Source: Sphingomonas sp.
GTDB lineage: Bacteria > Pseudomonadota > Alphaproteobacteria > Sphingomonadales > Sphingomonadaceae
Direction of reading: 5' to 3'
Assembly: GCF_003248515.1 (NCBI RefSeq)
Contig: NZ_QFOB01000007.1
Coordinates: 62,001 to 126,000 of the forward strand
Length of the DNA: 64,000 nt
Both the position numbers and the translations under genes were made by a program. How positions within the stretch are numbered: position 1 is the stretch's first letter; every line of letters begins with the position of its first letter. A model generated the notes under the pieces. It did no database searches and was not told where the DNA came from. It saw only the letters and a list, made by a program, of their open reading frames with translations. Positions 24,866-34,339 of this stretch are shown piece by piece.

Positions 24866-25864
24866 ATGAGCCGCAAGCCAGTCCCCGCCCGCGCAGGCGA
24901 CAGTGCCCGCCTGGAAATCACCTTCGAACGCCCACAATTGCTGGGCCGCCTTTTCGGCGAATATGACAAGAATCTCATAGCGATAGAGCACAGGCTGGGT
25001 GTCTATATCTCGGCGCGCGGCAACAAGCTGCAGATCGAGGGAGAGGCCGAACAGGCGGGCCGCGCGCGGGATGTTTTGTCCGGCCTCTACAATCGCATCG
25101 TGCGCGGCGAGGATGTCGATGCCGGCATGGTGGATGCGGTGATCCAGATGTCTTCCGAACCCACGTTGGACGGCATCATCCGCAACGACGTATCGGCCCC
25201 GCCGCAGGTGATGATCCGCACGCGCAAGAAGACGATCGTGCCGCGATCGCCCACCCAGGCGCGCTACATGGAGGCGCTGGGATCGGCCGATCTGATCTTC
25301 GCGCTCGGCCCGGCGGGAACCGGCAAGACCTATGTCGCCGTCGCGCAGGCGGTGCAGCAGCTGATCCAGGGATCGGTGCAGCGCATCATCCTGTCGCGCC
25401 CGGCGGTGGAAGCCGGCGAGCGGCTTGGCTTCCTGCCCGGCGACATGAAGGAGAAGGTGGATCCCTATCTCCGCCCGCTTTACGACGCGCTTTACGATAT
25501 GCTGCCCGCCGAACAGGTGGAGCGCCGCATCGCGAGCGGAGAGATCGAGATCGCGCCGATCGCCTTTATGCGCGGCCGCACGCTTTCCGACGCGTTCGTG
25601 ATCCTCGACGAGGCGCAGAACACCACGCCCGCGCAGATGAAGATGTTCCTCACCCGCTTCGGCCAGAACAGCCGGATGGTGGTGTGCGGCGATCCCCGCC
25701 AGATCGATCTGCCCGATATCGGCAAATCCGGCCTCGCGGACGCGGTGAACCGGTTGGAGGGCATAGGCGAGATCGCGACGATCCGCTTCGGCGCGGCGGA
25801 CGTGGTGCGCCACCCGATCGTGGGCAAGATCGTGCAGGCCTATGAGGGGCCGGACGACGCCTGA
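24866..25864 (+). CDS. phoH: PhoH family ATPase
   Basis: Predicted RNA-associated ATPase of 332 residues. An N-terminal KH-like segment (about 20-90) precedes the ATPase core with Walker A GPAGTGKTY, Walker B FVILDEAQNTTP and the RFGQNSRMVVCGDPRQIDLP segment. In Alphaproteobacteria phoH usually sits in an operon with ybeY and a CorC-like gene, as here, linking it to RNA and ribosome maintenance rather than phosphate. The start ATG at 24866 gives MSRKPVPARAG. Confidence 0.94.
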   Translation: MSRKPVPARAGDSARLEITFERPQLLGRLFGEYDKNLIAIEHRLGVYISARGNKLQIEGEAEQAGRARDVLSGLYNRIVRGEDVDAGMVDAVIQMSSEPTLDGIIRNDVSAPPQVMIRTRKKTIVPRSPTQARYMEALGSADLIFALGPAGTGKTYVAVAQAVQQLIQGSVQRIILSRPAVEAGERLGFLPGDMKEKVDPYLRPLYDALYDMLPAEQVERRIASGEIEIAPIAFMRGRTLSDAFVILDEAQNTTPAQMKMFLTRFGQNSRMVVCGDPRQIDLPDIGKSGLADAVNRLEGIGEIATIRFGAADVVRHPIVGKIVQAYEGPDDA

Positions 25865-26026
25865 TCGGACTGGCATCACAACTCCGGCTCAGGTGCGGGA
25901 AGGTCGTTCGTCGCGCGATCCGGGCTTTTGCGAAACGGGCGGCCGGCCATGGCGGCGGCCCATCGCGCGGTCTCGCCCGCCGGTTATCGTTTGGATGATC
26001 CTTCCTCAGCCGTTACGAGGCGACGC

Positions 26027-26536
26027 ATGATCCATGTAGAAACCGCCGTAGAGGAACCGTGGCCCGAAGCGGACTGGGAGGCGCTGGCCTCACGCGCCGT
26101 CGCCGCGGCGCTCGCGACGAGCCCCTATGCCGGCATCGCCCGGGCGCGGTACACCGCCGAGGTTTCGGTGCTCTTCACCTCCGATGAGGAGGTGCGCACG
26201 CTCAATCGCGAATATCGCCAGAAAGACAAGCCGACCAACGTCCTCTCCTTCCCGATGGTGCAGGCCGACATGATCGAGGGTCTGACCAACAGCGACGATG
26301 GCGAGGTGCTGCTGGGCGATATCGTGCTGGCTTATGGCGTGACGGCGGCTGAGGCGGCGGAGAAGCATGCCTCGATCGCGGATCATGCGACCCATCTGAT
26401 TGTCCACGGGCTGCTCCATTTGCTAGGCTATGACCATGAGCAGGGAGAGGCCGAGGCCGATCACATGGAGGAACTGGAGCGCGCGGCGCTCGCCACGCTC
26501 GGGATCGCGGATCCCTATGTGGTGCGGGAGGCCTGA
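26027..26536 (+). CDS. ybeY: Endoribonuclease YbeY (rRNA maturation factor)
   Basis: Metal-dependent endoribonuclease involved in 16S rRNA 3' end maturation and ribosome quality control. It has 169 residues. The zinc site HGLLHLLGYDHEQGEAEADHM is complete, and the substrate-side NREYRQKDKPTNVLSFP block is typical. I used ATG 26027 (MIHVETAVEE); a longer frame adds about 30 unsupported residues. It lies between phoH and the CorC-like gene. Confidence 0.95.
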   Translation: MIHVETAVEEPWPEADWEALASRAVAAALATSPYAGIARARYTAEVSVLFTSDEEVRTLNREYRQKDKPTNVLSFPMVQADMIEGLTNSDDGEVLLGDIVLAYGVTAAEAAEKHASIADHATHLIVHGLLHLLGYDHEQGEAEADHMEELERAALATLGIADPYVVREA

Positions 26537-26544
26537 GAGCGACC

Positions 26545-27420
26545 ATGGCTGAGGCGAATGACGGCGGCCGATTGTGGGCGGGCCTGCGCGGCCTGCTCTT
26601 CGGCAACGAGGCCGAGCCGACGCTTCGCGACCAGATTGCGGAAGCGATCGAGGAGCATGAGGAACAGGATCATGGCGCGCCGGCCAAGGGAGACCTTTCG
26701 GTCGCGGAGCGCCAGATGCTGCGCAACCTGCTGGATTTCGGGGATCGCACCGCCGGGGACGTAGGCGTCACGCGCGGCGACATCATAGCGGTTCCGGATA
26801 CCACGCCCTTCGCCGAACTGGTGCAGGTGTTCGCTGAAGCCGGGCACAGCCGCCTCCCCATTTTCCAAGACGATCTGGATCATGTGATCGGCATGATCCA
26901 CGTCAAGGACGTGTTCGCCATCCTCGCCAACGGGCAGGAGCCGCCCGAAACGCTGGCGGGCCTGATCCGCCAGCCGCGCTACGTGCCCGAATCGATGGGC
27001 GTGCTGGATCTGCTGGCCGAAATGCGGGCGACGCGCACCCATCTCGCGATCGTGCTGGATGAATATTCGGGCACGGAAGGGCTCGTCACGATCGAGGATA
27101 TCGTCGAGGAAATCGTCGGCCAGATCGAGGACGAGCATGACGAGACGCCGATGGCGATGCTCGTGCCGCTCGACGATGGCGCATGGGATGCGGACGCCCG
27201 TACCGAACTGGAAGAGGTGGCCGAAGCCGTGGATCCGCGCCTCGCCGATATCGAGGAGGATGTGGATACGCTCGGCGGCCTCGCCTCGGTGCTCGCCGGC
27301 CATGTGCCGCAGCAGGGCGAGACAGTGACGCATCCCAGCGGGTGGAAGCTGGAGGTGATCGCCGCCGATCCCCGCCGGGTGGAGCGATTGCGCCTGCACC
27401 CGCCGGTGGAGCCGGCCTGA
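26545..27420 (+). CDS. CorC/HlyC-type CBS domain protein
   Basis: A 291-residue cytosolic protein of the hemolysin-C/CorC family, with two CBS motifs (around residues 65-190, including TPFAELVQVFAEAGHSRLP and LAIVLDEYSGTEGLVTIED) and a C-terminal transporter-associated CorC_HlyC domain. It lacks the membrane DUF21 domain. Relatives are linked to Mg2+/Co2+ efflux and ribosome assembly; the role here is inferred. It starts 8 bases after ybeY. Confidence 0.92.
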   Translation: MAEANDGGRLWAGLRGLLFGNEAEPTLRDQIAEAIEEHEEQDHGAPAKGDLSVAERQMLRNLLDFGDRTAGDVGVTRGDIIAVPDTTPFAELVQVFAEAGHSRLPIFQDDLDHVIGMIHVKDVFAILANGQEPPETLAGLIRQPRYVPESMGVLDLLAEMRATRTHLAIVLDEYSGTEGLVTIEDIVEEIVGQIEDEHDETPMAMLVPLDDGAWDADARTELEEVAEAVDPRLADIEEDVDTLGGLASVLAGHVPQQGETVTHPSGWKLEVIAADPRRVERLRLHPPVEPA

Positions 27421-27478
27421 GCCGCCCGCCCCTTTTCGCCATCCGGCCACCTTTCGCTTTCTGGAACGTTACGCCGCC

Positions 27479-28810
27479 ATGCTGAAGCGCATCCTCATCC
27501 TCGTCGGCCTGCTGATCGTCGCATCGGCGGCGGGCCTCTATTTCACCGTGCGCAACCAGCGCGCCCGGCTCGACATCACGGCGGGACAGGGCACGAAACC
27601 CAAGCTGGATTCGATCCATACCGGGCTGGTGCCGCTCGTCCATGTCGCGAAGGCCGTGGGCTGGAAGCCGGGCGAGATGCCGACGCCCGCGCCGGGCCTG
27701 AAGGTGCAGCCCTTCGCGACCGGGCTGGATCATCCGCGCTGGCTGCTCGCTTTGCCCAATGGCGATGTTCTGGTGGCCGAAACCAACGCGCCACCCAAGC
27801 CCGAGGACAATAAGGGCATCAAGGCCAAGGTGCAGGGCCTCGTCATGGCGCGCGCGGGCGCGGGCACGAAGAGCGCCAACCGCATCACCCTGCTGCGCGA
27901 CAAGGATGGCGACGGGATCGCGGAGAGCCGCTCGGTGCTGCTCTCCGGGCTCAATTCGCCCTTCGGCATGGCGCTGGTCGGCCCCATGCTCTACATCGCC
28001 AATGCCGATGCGATCGTGAGCGTGCCCTTCACGCCCGGCCAGACCAGGATCGATGCGAAGCCCGTGAAGCTGATTGATCTGCCGGGCGGCCCGATCAACC
28101 ATCACTGGACCAAGAACATCATCGCCAGCCCCGACGGCAAATTGCTGTACGTGACGGTGGGATCGAATTCCAACGTGGGCGAACGCGGCATGGCCGTGGA
28201 GAAGGAGCGCGCCGCGATCCTGGAGGTGGATCTCCAGACGAAAGAACATCGCATCTACGCCTATGGCCTGCGCAACCCCAATGGCATGGCCTGGGAGCCC
28301 ACCCGCAAGGTGCTGTGGACGGTCGTTAACGAGCGAGACGAACTGGGCTCCGATATCGTCCCCGATTATCTCACCGAGGTGCAGTTCGGCGGCTTCTACG
28401 GCTGGCCCTGGTATTATTGGGGCGGCCTGCCCGATACCCGGCCCAAGGAAGAGGACGATCAGGACCTCCAGCAATATGTGATCCGGCCGGATTATGCGCT
28501 GGGGCCGCACACAGCCTCCCTGGGGCTCGCTTTCTCCGAAGGCGCCAGGCTCGGCCCCCATTTCGCGAGCGGCGCCTTCATCGGCCAGCACGGATCGTGG
28601 AACCGCAAGCCTTTCTCCGGCTACAAGGTGATCTTCGTGCGTTTCCGGAACGGACGCCCCGTGGGCCTGCCGATCGACGTGCTGTCGGGCTTTCTCGACA
28701 AGAACGAGCAGGCGCGCGGGCGACCGGTGGGCGTGGTCGTCGATCGCACCGGCGGGCTGCTGGTTGCCGACGATGTCGGCAACGCCGTGTGGCGGGTGAG
28801 CGCGAAATGA
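27479..28810 (+). CDS. Sorbosone dehydrogenase family protein (beta-propeller, PQQ-sugar dehydrogenase-like)
   Basis: A 443-residue protein with an N-terminal membrane anchor or signal (ILILVGLLIVASAAGLYF) followed by a six-bladed beta-propeller of the soluble glucose/sorbosone dehydrogenase type. Family phrases include FATGLDHPRWLLALPNGDVLVAE, YGLRNPNGMAW, GWPWYYWGG and QHGSWNRKPFSGYKV. PQQ use is possible but PQQ genes are not nearby. It is probably periplasmic and membrane-anchored. Its stop overlaps the next start as ATGA. Confidence 0.85.
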   Translation: MLKRILILVGLLIVASAAGLYFTVRNQRARLDITAGQGTKPKLDSIHTGLVPLVHVAKAVGWKPGEMPTPAPGLKVQPFATGLDHPRWLLALPNGDVLVAETNAPPKPEDNKGIKAKVQGLVMARAGAGTKSANRITLLRDKDGDGIAESRSVLLSGLNSPFGMALVGPMLYIANADAIVSVPFTPGQTRIDAKPVKLIDLPGGPINHHWTKNIIASPDGKLLYVTVGSNSNVGERGMAVEKERAAILEVDLQTKEHRIYAYGLRNPNGMAWEPTRKVLWTVVNERDELGSDIVPDYLTEVQFGGFYGWPWYYWGGLPDTRPKEEDDQDLQQYVIRPDYALGPHTASLGLAFSEGARLGPHFASGAFIGQHGSWNRKPFSGYKVIFVRFRNGRPVGLPIDVLSGFLDKNEQARGRPVGVVVDRTGGLLVADDVGNAVWRVSAK

Positions 28811-29130
28811 CGCCGCTCACGATCGACGTGCCGCACCGGCTGGGCCGCGCCGGCGCGCGCGATCGGATGAAGGCGCGCGTGGGCGATCTGGCCGGCCACA
28901 TTCCCGGCGGCTTCGCGGAGGTGCAGTCCGCCTGGCCGGGCGAGAATGAGATGATCCTGAACATCAAGGCGATGGGCCAGGAAATCGCCGCCAGCCTGGA
29001 GGTGGAGGAGGCCTATGTGCGCGTCCATCTGATGCTGCCGGCGATGCTGGGCTTCTTTTCGGGCGCGATCGAGGCGGCCGTGAAGGAAGGCGGCACACGG
29101 ATGCTGGAGGACAAGAGCGGATCGGCCTGA
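28807..29130 (+). CDS. Polyhydroxyalkanoic acid system family protein
   Basis: A 107-residue protein matching the PHA-granule-region family (TIGR02610-like). It begins MTPLTIDVPHRLGRAGARDRM and contains EMILNIKAMGQEIAASLEV, typical of the group. Relatives are found near PHA genes, but the molecular role is not known. It is translationally coupled to the propeller gene, not to the PHA genes at 49 kb. Confidence 0.85.
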   Translation: MTPLTIDVPHRLGRAGARDRMKARVGDLAGHIPGGFAEVQSAWPGENEMILNIKAMGQEIAASLEVEEAYVRVHLMLPAMLGFFSGAIEAAVKEGGTRMLEDKSGSA

Positions 29131-29180
29131 GCCGGCTCCGCCCTCTCGTATCATTTCCCTCCCCTTGCCGCTGACGACGA

Positions 29181-29630
29181 TCAGAATTCCCGGTCGTCAT
29201 CCTCGCCGGGCGTCAGGCTGGCGACATAATCGCGGCATCCGCCCGCGGCCGGCCCTTCCAGCCTGCGACATTCCCGCGCATCCTCGACATCCCTGTCCGA
29301 AGCCCAGGCATAGCCTTCGCCATAGGCGCGATCAGCCTCCGCAATGGCTATCTCGCGCTCCGTGGCCTCGTCGGTGACGGCATCGTCCCAGCGATCCGGG
29401 CGGGCATAGGTGGCGGGCTCGGCCGGCGGCGCATCCATCAAGGACCGGACGGGAGCGACCGGCGCCGCCGCCGACATCTCCAGAGCGGGCCGATCGCGGA
29501 CGCCCGCCGGCGGCGTATAGGCAGCGCTCGTCCAGTTCGCCTTGGTGTGTGTGGGTGGCAGCAGCAGGATCACGCTGCCGGCAAACAATGCCGCGCCGAT
29601 CGCGCCCTGCAAGGCCCAGCTTCTCTCCAT
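29181..29630 (-). CDS. Hypothetical membrane-anchored or exported protein
   Basis: A 149-residue protein I do not recognise. The N-terminus has one hydrophobic segment (AIGAALFAGSVILLL) and could be an anchor or an uncleaved signal. The C-terminal half is acidic and holds two Cys (ECRRLEG and GGCRDYV) that may form a disulfide in the periplasm. It lies on the same strand as, and just downstream of, pstB, but is separate from the pst operon in function as far as can be seen. Confidence 0.6.
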   Translation of the reverse strand: MERSWALQGAIGAALFAGSVILLLPPTHTKANWTSAAYTPPAGVRDRPALEMSAAAPVAPVRSLMDAPPAEPATYARPDRWDDAVTDEATEREIAIAEADRAYGEGYAWASDRDVEDARECRRLEGPAAGGCRDYVASLTPGEDDDREF

Positions 29631-29670
29631 GCCGGATAAAACGCGCGAAGCAGGCGCTGGTGCCCTCGTC

Positions 29671-30483
29671 TTATCCGAAGCGACCGGTCAGATAATCGCG
29701 GGTCTGGGTCGAGCGGGGCTTGGAGAAGAGCGCGTCGGTGGGGCCGAATTCCACCATCCGGCCGAGATACATGAAGCCGGTATGATCGGAGATGCGGCTG
29801 GCCTGCTGTAGATTGTGCGTCACCATCACGATCGTGAGATCGCGCTTCAGCTCGAACAGGGTCTGTTCCAGCTTGGCGGTGGAGATGGGATCGAGCGCCG
29901 AAGCCGGCTCGTCGAGCAGCAGGACCTGCGGGCTCACGGCGAGGCCCCGGGCGACGCACAGGCGCTGCTGCTGCCCCCCAGAAAGGCCAAGGCCGGAGCC
30001 GGCAAGCTGATCCTTCACCTCATCCCACAGCGCCGCCCGCCGCAGGGCATGCTCGACGATCACATCCATGTCCGCCTTGCTCTTGCGCTCATGGAGGCGG
30101 ACCCCGAAGGCCACATTGTCGTAGATCGACATCGGGAAGGGCGTGGGCTTCTGGAACACCATGCCGATCCGCGCGCGCAGCGCCGCGAGATCGGTGGAGG
30201 CCAGCACATCCACGCCATCCAGCCGGATCGAGCCCTCAGCACGCTGGCCCGGATAGAGGGCATAGATCCGGTTGAGCGCGCGCAGCAGCGTGGATTTGCC
30301 GCAGCCGGAAGGGCCGATCAGCGCGGTGATCCGGTTGCGTTCGACAGCAAGATCGACGCCGAACAGCACCTGCGTCTGCCCGTAATAGAAATCCAGGCCG
30401 CGCGCCTCCAGCACCACGGTGGCGGGATCCGGCTCCGTAACGGGCCGGTCGGCGGGCTTCATCTGATCGGGCATCGGCGTCAT
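29671..30483 (-). CDS. pstB: Phosphate ABC transporter ATP-binding protein
   Basis: ATPase of the high-affinity phosphate importer, 270 residues. Walker A is [11 protein letters not shown], the signature is [16 protein letters not shown], Walker B is [13 protein letters not shown], and the Pst-specific [14 protein letters not shown] and [17 protein letters not shown] segments are present. The start ([11 protein letters not shown]) is two bases after the pstA stop; another ATG nine bases on is possible. It is the last gene of pstSCAB. phoU, usually next, is missing. Confidence 0.96.
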   Translation of the reverse strand: MTPMPDQMKPADRPVTEPDPATVVLEARGLDFYYGQTQVLFGVDLAVERNRITALIGPSGCGKSTLLRALNRIYALYPGQRAEGSIRLDGVDVLASTDLAALRARIGMVFQKPTPFPMSIYDNVAFGVRLHERKSKADMDVIVEHALRRAALWDEVKDQLAGSGLGLSGGQQQRLCVARGLAVSPQVLLLDEPASALDPISTAKLEQTLFELKRDLTIVMVTHNLQQASRISDHTGFMYLGRMVEFGPTDALFSKPRSTQTRDYLTGRFG

Positions 30484-30485
30484 CG

Positions 30486-31328
30486 TCACGACAGGTGGCT
30501 CTCCCGGGCCAGGATACGGCCCACGATATTCACCGCGAGCACCGCCACCGCGATCAGCAGCGCGCCAGCCCAGGCCAGCGATTGCCACTCGTCATAGGCG
30601 GACAGAGCGAATTGAAAGATGGTGGTCGGCAGGCTCGCCATCGGCTGTGCCGGATCGGCATTGTAGAATTGATTGCCAAGCGAGGTGAACAGCAGCGGCG
30701 CCGTCTCCCCGCTGATCCGCGCAAAGCCGAGCAGGCCGCCCGTGAGCAGGCCGGTGCGCGCCGCGCGCCATACGATGCGGCGGATCACGAGCGCCCGGCC
30801 CGCGCCCAGCGCCATCCCCGCCTCGCGCAGGGCGGCCGGTTGCAGCAGCAGGATATCCTCGGTCGTCCGCACCACGATCGGCGTCGCCACGAAAGCCAGC
30901 GCCACCGCGCCGGCATAGCCCGAAAAGCCCCGAAAGGGCGCCACCAGCAGCTCATAGACGAGCAGGCCGACGAGGATGGAGGGCGCGGAGAGCAGCACGT
31001 CGTTCAGGAAGCGGACGATCGCGGCCGTGCGCGTGCCGGCCGCATATTCGGCAAGCCACGTCCCCGCGAGAATGCCGACGACCAGCGCCGCAACCATCCC
31101 CATGCCACACATGATGAGCGATCCGACGATCGCGTTGCGCAGCCCGCCGGTGGATCCCGGCGCGGGCTGATCGGCCGTGAACAGCGCCATGCCGATGCCG
31201 CCCAGCCCCTTGCTGACGAGCGTCCACAGGATCGCGATCAGCAGGGCCAGCGCGATCGCCGTCGCCAGGCCACACAGCGCCACGAAGATCGCGTTGGCGA
31301 GCTTGCGTTCGGCCGCGCGCGTCCGCAT
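30486..31328 (-). CDS. pstA: Phosphate ABC transporter permease PstA
   Basis: Inner membrane permease subunit, 280 residues with about six membrane segments. The cytoplasmic loop contacting PstB contains [20 protein letters not shown], and [17 protein letters not shown] is a PstA hallmark. It overlaps pstC as TGATG. The frame is open further upstream on the minus strand, but that part is antisense to pstC. Confidence 0.95.
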   Translation of the reverse strand: MRTRAAERKLANAIFVALCGLATAIALALLIAILWTLVSKGLGGIGMALFTADQPAPGSTGGLRNAIVGSLIMCGMGMVAALVVGILAGTWLAEYAAGTRTAAIVRFLNDVLLSAPSILVGLLVYELLVAPFRGFSGYAGAVALAFVATPIVVRTTEDILLLQPAALREAGMALGAGRALVIRRIVWRAARTGLLTGGLLGFARISGETAPLLFTSLGNQFYNADPAQPMASLPTTIFQFALSAYDEWQSLAWAGALLIAVAVLAVNIVGRILARESHLS

Positions 31329-32272
31329 CAGCGCTCTCCCGTCCGCAACAGCATCCGCGCCAGCGCGAGCACCCCGAACGTCATCAGGAACAGGATCAGG
31401 CCGAGCGCCACGAGCGAGGCTTCGTGCAGCGCGCCGGTCGCCTCGGTGAATTCGTTGGCGATGGTGGAGGCGATCGTCGATCCGCCATCGAACAGCGAAC
31501 GCGGCATGGCATGCGCATTGCCGATGATGAAGGTGACGGCCATCGTCTCGCCCAGCGCGCGGCCGAGCCCCAGCATGATGACGCCGATCATGCTGCGCCT
31601 CACCGAGGGAATGGTGATCGATCGCACCACTTCCAGCGGCGTGCAGCCGAGCCCATAGGCCGCCTCGCGCACCTGCGGGGGCACGGTGAGGAAAAGCTCC
31701 CGGAAGACGGCCGCCATATAAGGCAGGATCATCACGGCCAGCACCAGCGAGGCGGTGAAGATGTTCGCGCCATTGGGCGTGCCGGAGAAGAAGGCGTCGG
31801 CCCAGCTGCCCGGCTCGGTGGAAAGCGCGATCGGCAGCTGGATATGTTCGGCGAACCAGGGGGCCAGCACGAACAGGCCCCACATGCCATAAACGATCGA
31901 GGGGATGCCGGCGAGCAGTTCGATCGCGACGGCGACCGGCGGCGCCAGCGTGGCCGGGCAGAATTCGACCAGGAAGATGGCGACGCCCAGCGCCAGCGGC
32001 AGCGCGAAGGCAAGCGCGATCGAGGCGGTCAGCAGCGTGCCCACGATCGGCCCGGCCGCGCCATAAATCTCCGTCACCGGATTCCAGGTGGCGCTGAAGA
32101 GGAAGCCGAGGCCGAAGCTGCGGAAGGCCGGCCAGCCGCCGATGACGAGGCTCACCACCATGCCCGCCAGCGCGGACATCAGCAAGGTCGCGGCGGCGGC
32201 GCAGGCGAAACGAAACAGCGCCTCGCCCGCCCCCTGCCGCTCGATCGGGCCGCCCGTGGAAAGGCTCGCCAT
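31328..32272 (-). CDS. pstC: Phosphate ABC transporter permease PstC
   Basis: Second permease subunit, 314 residues, about six membrane segments. LVEFCPATLAPPVAVAIELL and AGIPSIVYGMWGLFVLAPW match PstC, as does the coupling loop REAAYGLGCTPLEVVRSI. The start MASLSTGGPIE overlaps the pstS stop; the longer open frame is antisense to pstS and was rejected. Confidence 0.95.
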   Translation of the reverse strand: MASLSTGGPIERQGAGEALFRFACAAAATLLMSALAGMVVSLVIGGWPAFRSFGLGFLFSATWNPVTEIYGAAGPIVGTLLTASIALAFALPLALGVAIFLVEFCPATLAPPVAVAIELLAGIPSIVYGMWGLFVLAPWFAEHIQLPIALSTEPGSWADAFFSGTPNGANIFTASLVLAVMILPYMAAVFRELFLTVPPQVREAAYGLGCTPLEVVRSITIPSVRRSMIGVIMLGLGRALGETMAVTFIIGNAHAMPRSLFDGGSTIASTIANEFTEATGALHEASLVALGLILFLMTFGVLALARMLLRTGER

Positions 32273-33318
32273 CAGCGCACGCCCCCCGCAGATGCGCCGC
32301 CCGTCAGGCCGAGCCATCGCCATTGCCGGATCAGGAGGGTTTCCACCTTCGCGGGAATGGGCACGAAATCCAGCGCGGCGGCCATCGCATCGCCACGGGA
32401 AAAGGCCCAGGCGAAGAAGCCCAGCGCCTCGCGCACCTCCTGCCCGTCGGCAGGATGGCGCGGCACCAGGATGAAGGTGGCACCCGCGATCGGCCATGCA
32501 TCCGGCGCTGGTTCATCCAGCAGCAGCACATGATTGCCGGGGCTGCGCAGCCAGTTGGCGCTGGCGGCGGCGGCAGCGAAGGCCGGCGCGCCCGGCATCA
32601 CGAAGCGGCCGGCGCGATTGCGCAGCGCCACCACCGTCGATCCGTTCTGCTTGGCATAGGCATATTCGACATAACCGATCGAGCCCTTCGTCTGCTTCAC
32701 GAAGGCCGAAACGCCGTCATTGCCCTTTCCGCCCAGCCCCGTCGGCCACGCGACTGCATCGCTTGCCCCCACCTGCGCCGCCCAATCGGCACTGCGACGA
32801 GCGAGATAGGAGGTGAAGAGAAAGGTCGTGCCCGATCCATCCGACCGGTGAACCACCGTGATCGGCAGATTGGGCAGGCGCATGCCGGGGTTCAGCCCGG
32901 CGATCGGGGGGGCATTCCAGCGGCGGACGCGGCCCAGATAGATATCGGCCAGCACTTCCGCGCTCAGCCGTATCTGGCCCGATCGGGCCCCCGGCAGATT
33001 CACGATCGGCGCGATCCCGCCCACCAGCGTCGGAAACTGATAGAGGCCCGCCGCCGCCAGATCGCGCGGGCGCAGCGGCTTGTCCGAAGCACCGAAGGCA
33101 ACGGTGCCGGCCTTAACCTGTTTGATGCCGCCACCCGATCCGATCGCCTGATAATTGACGCTCACCCCCGTCCGCGCGCGATAGGCCTCGGCCCATTTCG
33201 CATAGGCCGGCGCGGGAAAGGTCGCGCCGGCGCCCGCCACCGTGATCGCCTGCGCCGCGCCGGACGCCGTTGCGATCAACAGCAGCAGGGCAAGCAAGCA
33301 CAGGCGCGTCGGCAGCAT
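32272..33318 (-). CDS. pstS: Phosphate ABC transporter substrate-binding protein PstS
   Basis: Periplasmic phosphate receptor, 348 residues, with a signal peptide (LCLLALLLLIATASGAAQA). Phosphate-binding phrases include GAGATFPAPAYAKWAEAY, GSGGGIKQVKAGTVAFGASD and VHRSDGSGTTFLFTSYLA. It is the first gene of the pst operon, with a good Pho box 84 bases upstream. Confidence 0.95.
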   Translation of the reverse strand: MLPTRLCLLALLLLIATASGAAQAITVAGAGATFPAPAYAKWAEAYRARTGVSVNYQAIGSGGGIKQVKAGTVAFGASDKPLRPRDLAAAGLYQFPTLVGGIAPIVNLPGARSGQIRLSAEVLADIYLGRVRRWNAPPIAGLNPGMRLPNLPITVVHRSDGSGTTFLFTSYLARRSADWAAQVGASDAVAWPTGLGGKGNDGVSAFVKQTKGSIGYVEYAYAKQNGSTVVALRNRAGRFVMPGAPAFAAAAASANWLRSPGNHVLLLDEPAPDAWPIAGATFILVPRHPADGQEVREALGFFAWAFSRGDAMAAALDFVPIPAKVETLLIRQWRWLGLTGGASAGGVR

Positions 33319-33401
33319 TGCGTCCCCAGAGTGTCTTCGGCAGCGGCTGCGGCCGGGGCGATGGTGGTATCGGCCCCCGGCGACCGCTCTGGGTCGCTTC
33401 T

Positions 33402-33419
33402 ATGACAATTATGTGACAA
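33402..33419 (-). promoter_or_regulatory. Pho box upstream of pstS
   Basis: Read on the minus strand, TTGTCAC-ATAA-TTGTCAT forms two 7-base direct repeats in an 11-base period, very close to the PhoB consensus CTGTCAT repeats. It ends 84 bases before the pstS start, a normal PhoB activator position. This points to induction of pstSCAB by phosphate limitation. Confidence 0.85.
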
Positions 33420-33461
33420 CGCCAGCCTGTCCACCGCATTGTCGCACAAGCAGGCCGCTCC

Positions 33462-34202
33462 TCAGCGGGGCTGGCGCTCCAGATAGAGATAATCGGACGA
33501 GAAGCCGGCGAGGCGGCGCAGCGCCGCGAGATCGCCGATCGAAACCGTCGCCGCGCGGAAATCGACGATGCCATTCTCGCGCAGGTGGCGCAGCGTGCGA
33601 TTCACATGAACGGGCGTAAGCGCGGTGGCATCGGCAATGTCGATCTGCGTGAGCGGCAGCGCGAAGCCGTGCGCATCCGCGAGGCCGACCACCTCGAGCC
33701 GCATCTGCAATTCGCACAGGAGATGCGCGATCCGCCCCACGGCCGTGCGCCCCAGCGATGCGATCCATTCCCGGTGGATCGCGGCATCCACCATCGTGGA
33801 AAACCACAGCAGGCGCGCAAGATGGGGATGCTCGCTCGTCATTTCGCGCAGCAGCGGGTGCGGCGCCTCGGCCAGCCTCGCCGGAGACAAAGTGACGACC
33901 TCATGATCGAGCGACTTCAGCAGCAGACCATGAAGATCGAGGAAGTCGCCCGGCACATGAATGGCCAAAATCTGCCGCCGGCCATTGGGAAGCTCGGTCT
34001 GGCGGGCGACGAATCCCTCCACCAAGAGTTGGCTCTTTTCGAGATGCTCGTGCGGCCGCGCGACCGTGGCGCGATTGGGATAATCGCGGCATTCGGTGAT
34101 GACGGCGGCCAAAGCGGCGATTTCCGTATCCGAGATCGTATCGGAGCGTCGCAGCCTGTCGATGAGCGGGCCGATGGGCGCGAAACGTGGGTCGCTGGTC
34201 AC
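33462..34202 (-). CDS. Crp/Fnr family transcriptional regulator
   Basis: A 246-residue regulator with a cyclic-nucleotide-binding-like N-terminal domain (about 30-145, including GRRQILAIHVPGDFLDLHGL) and a winged-helix domain with ADATALTPVHVNRTLRHLRE as the recognition helix region. The few Cys are not arranged as in oxygen-sensing Fnr, so no Fe-S cluster is expected. This class is numerous in sphingomonads and its effector is usually unknown. It is upstream of pstS on the same strand but 143 bases away and probably a separate unit. Confidence 0.9.
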   Translation of the reverse strand: MTSDPRFAPIGPLIDRLRRSDTISDTEIAALAAVITECRDYPNRATVARPHEHLEKSQLLVEGFVARQTELPNGRRQILAIHVPGDFLDLHGLLLKSLDHEVVTLSPARLAEAPHPLLREMTSEHPHLARLLWFSTMVDAAIHREWIASLGRTAVGRIAHLLCELQMRLEVVGLADAHGFALPLTQIDIADATALTPVHVNRTLRHLRENGIVDFRAATVSIGDLAALRRLAGFSSDYLYLERQPR

Positions 34203-34339
34203 AGCGGAAGGATCGACAAAAGGTGGCCCCCGACGGCGGAATTACCCTGCCCGTCTAGCGCGCGCGGCCCCCTCCAAACAAGCCCCCCGCGCGGAATTCA
34301 TTCCGTAAAGCCAACGACTTGCTCTATGTTAAGCGCTTT

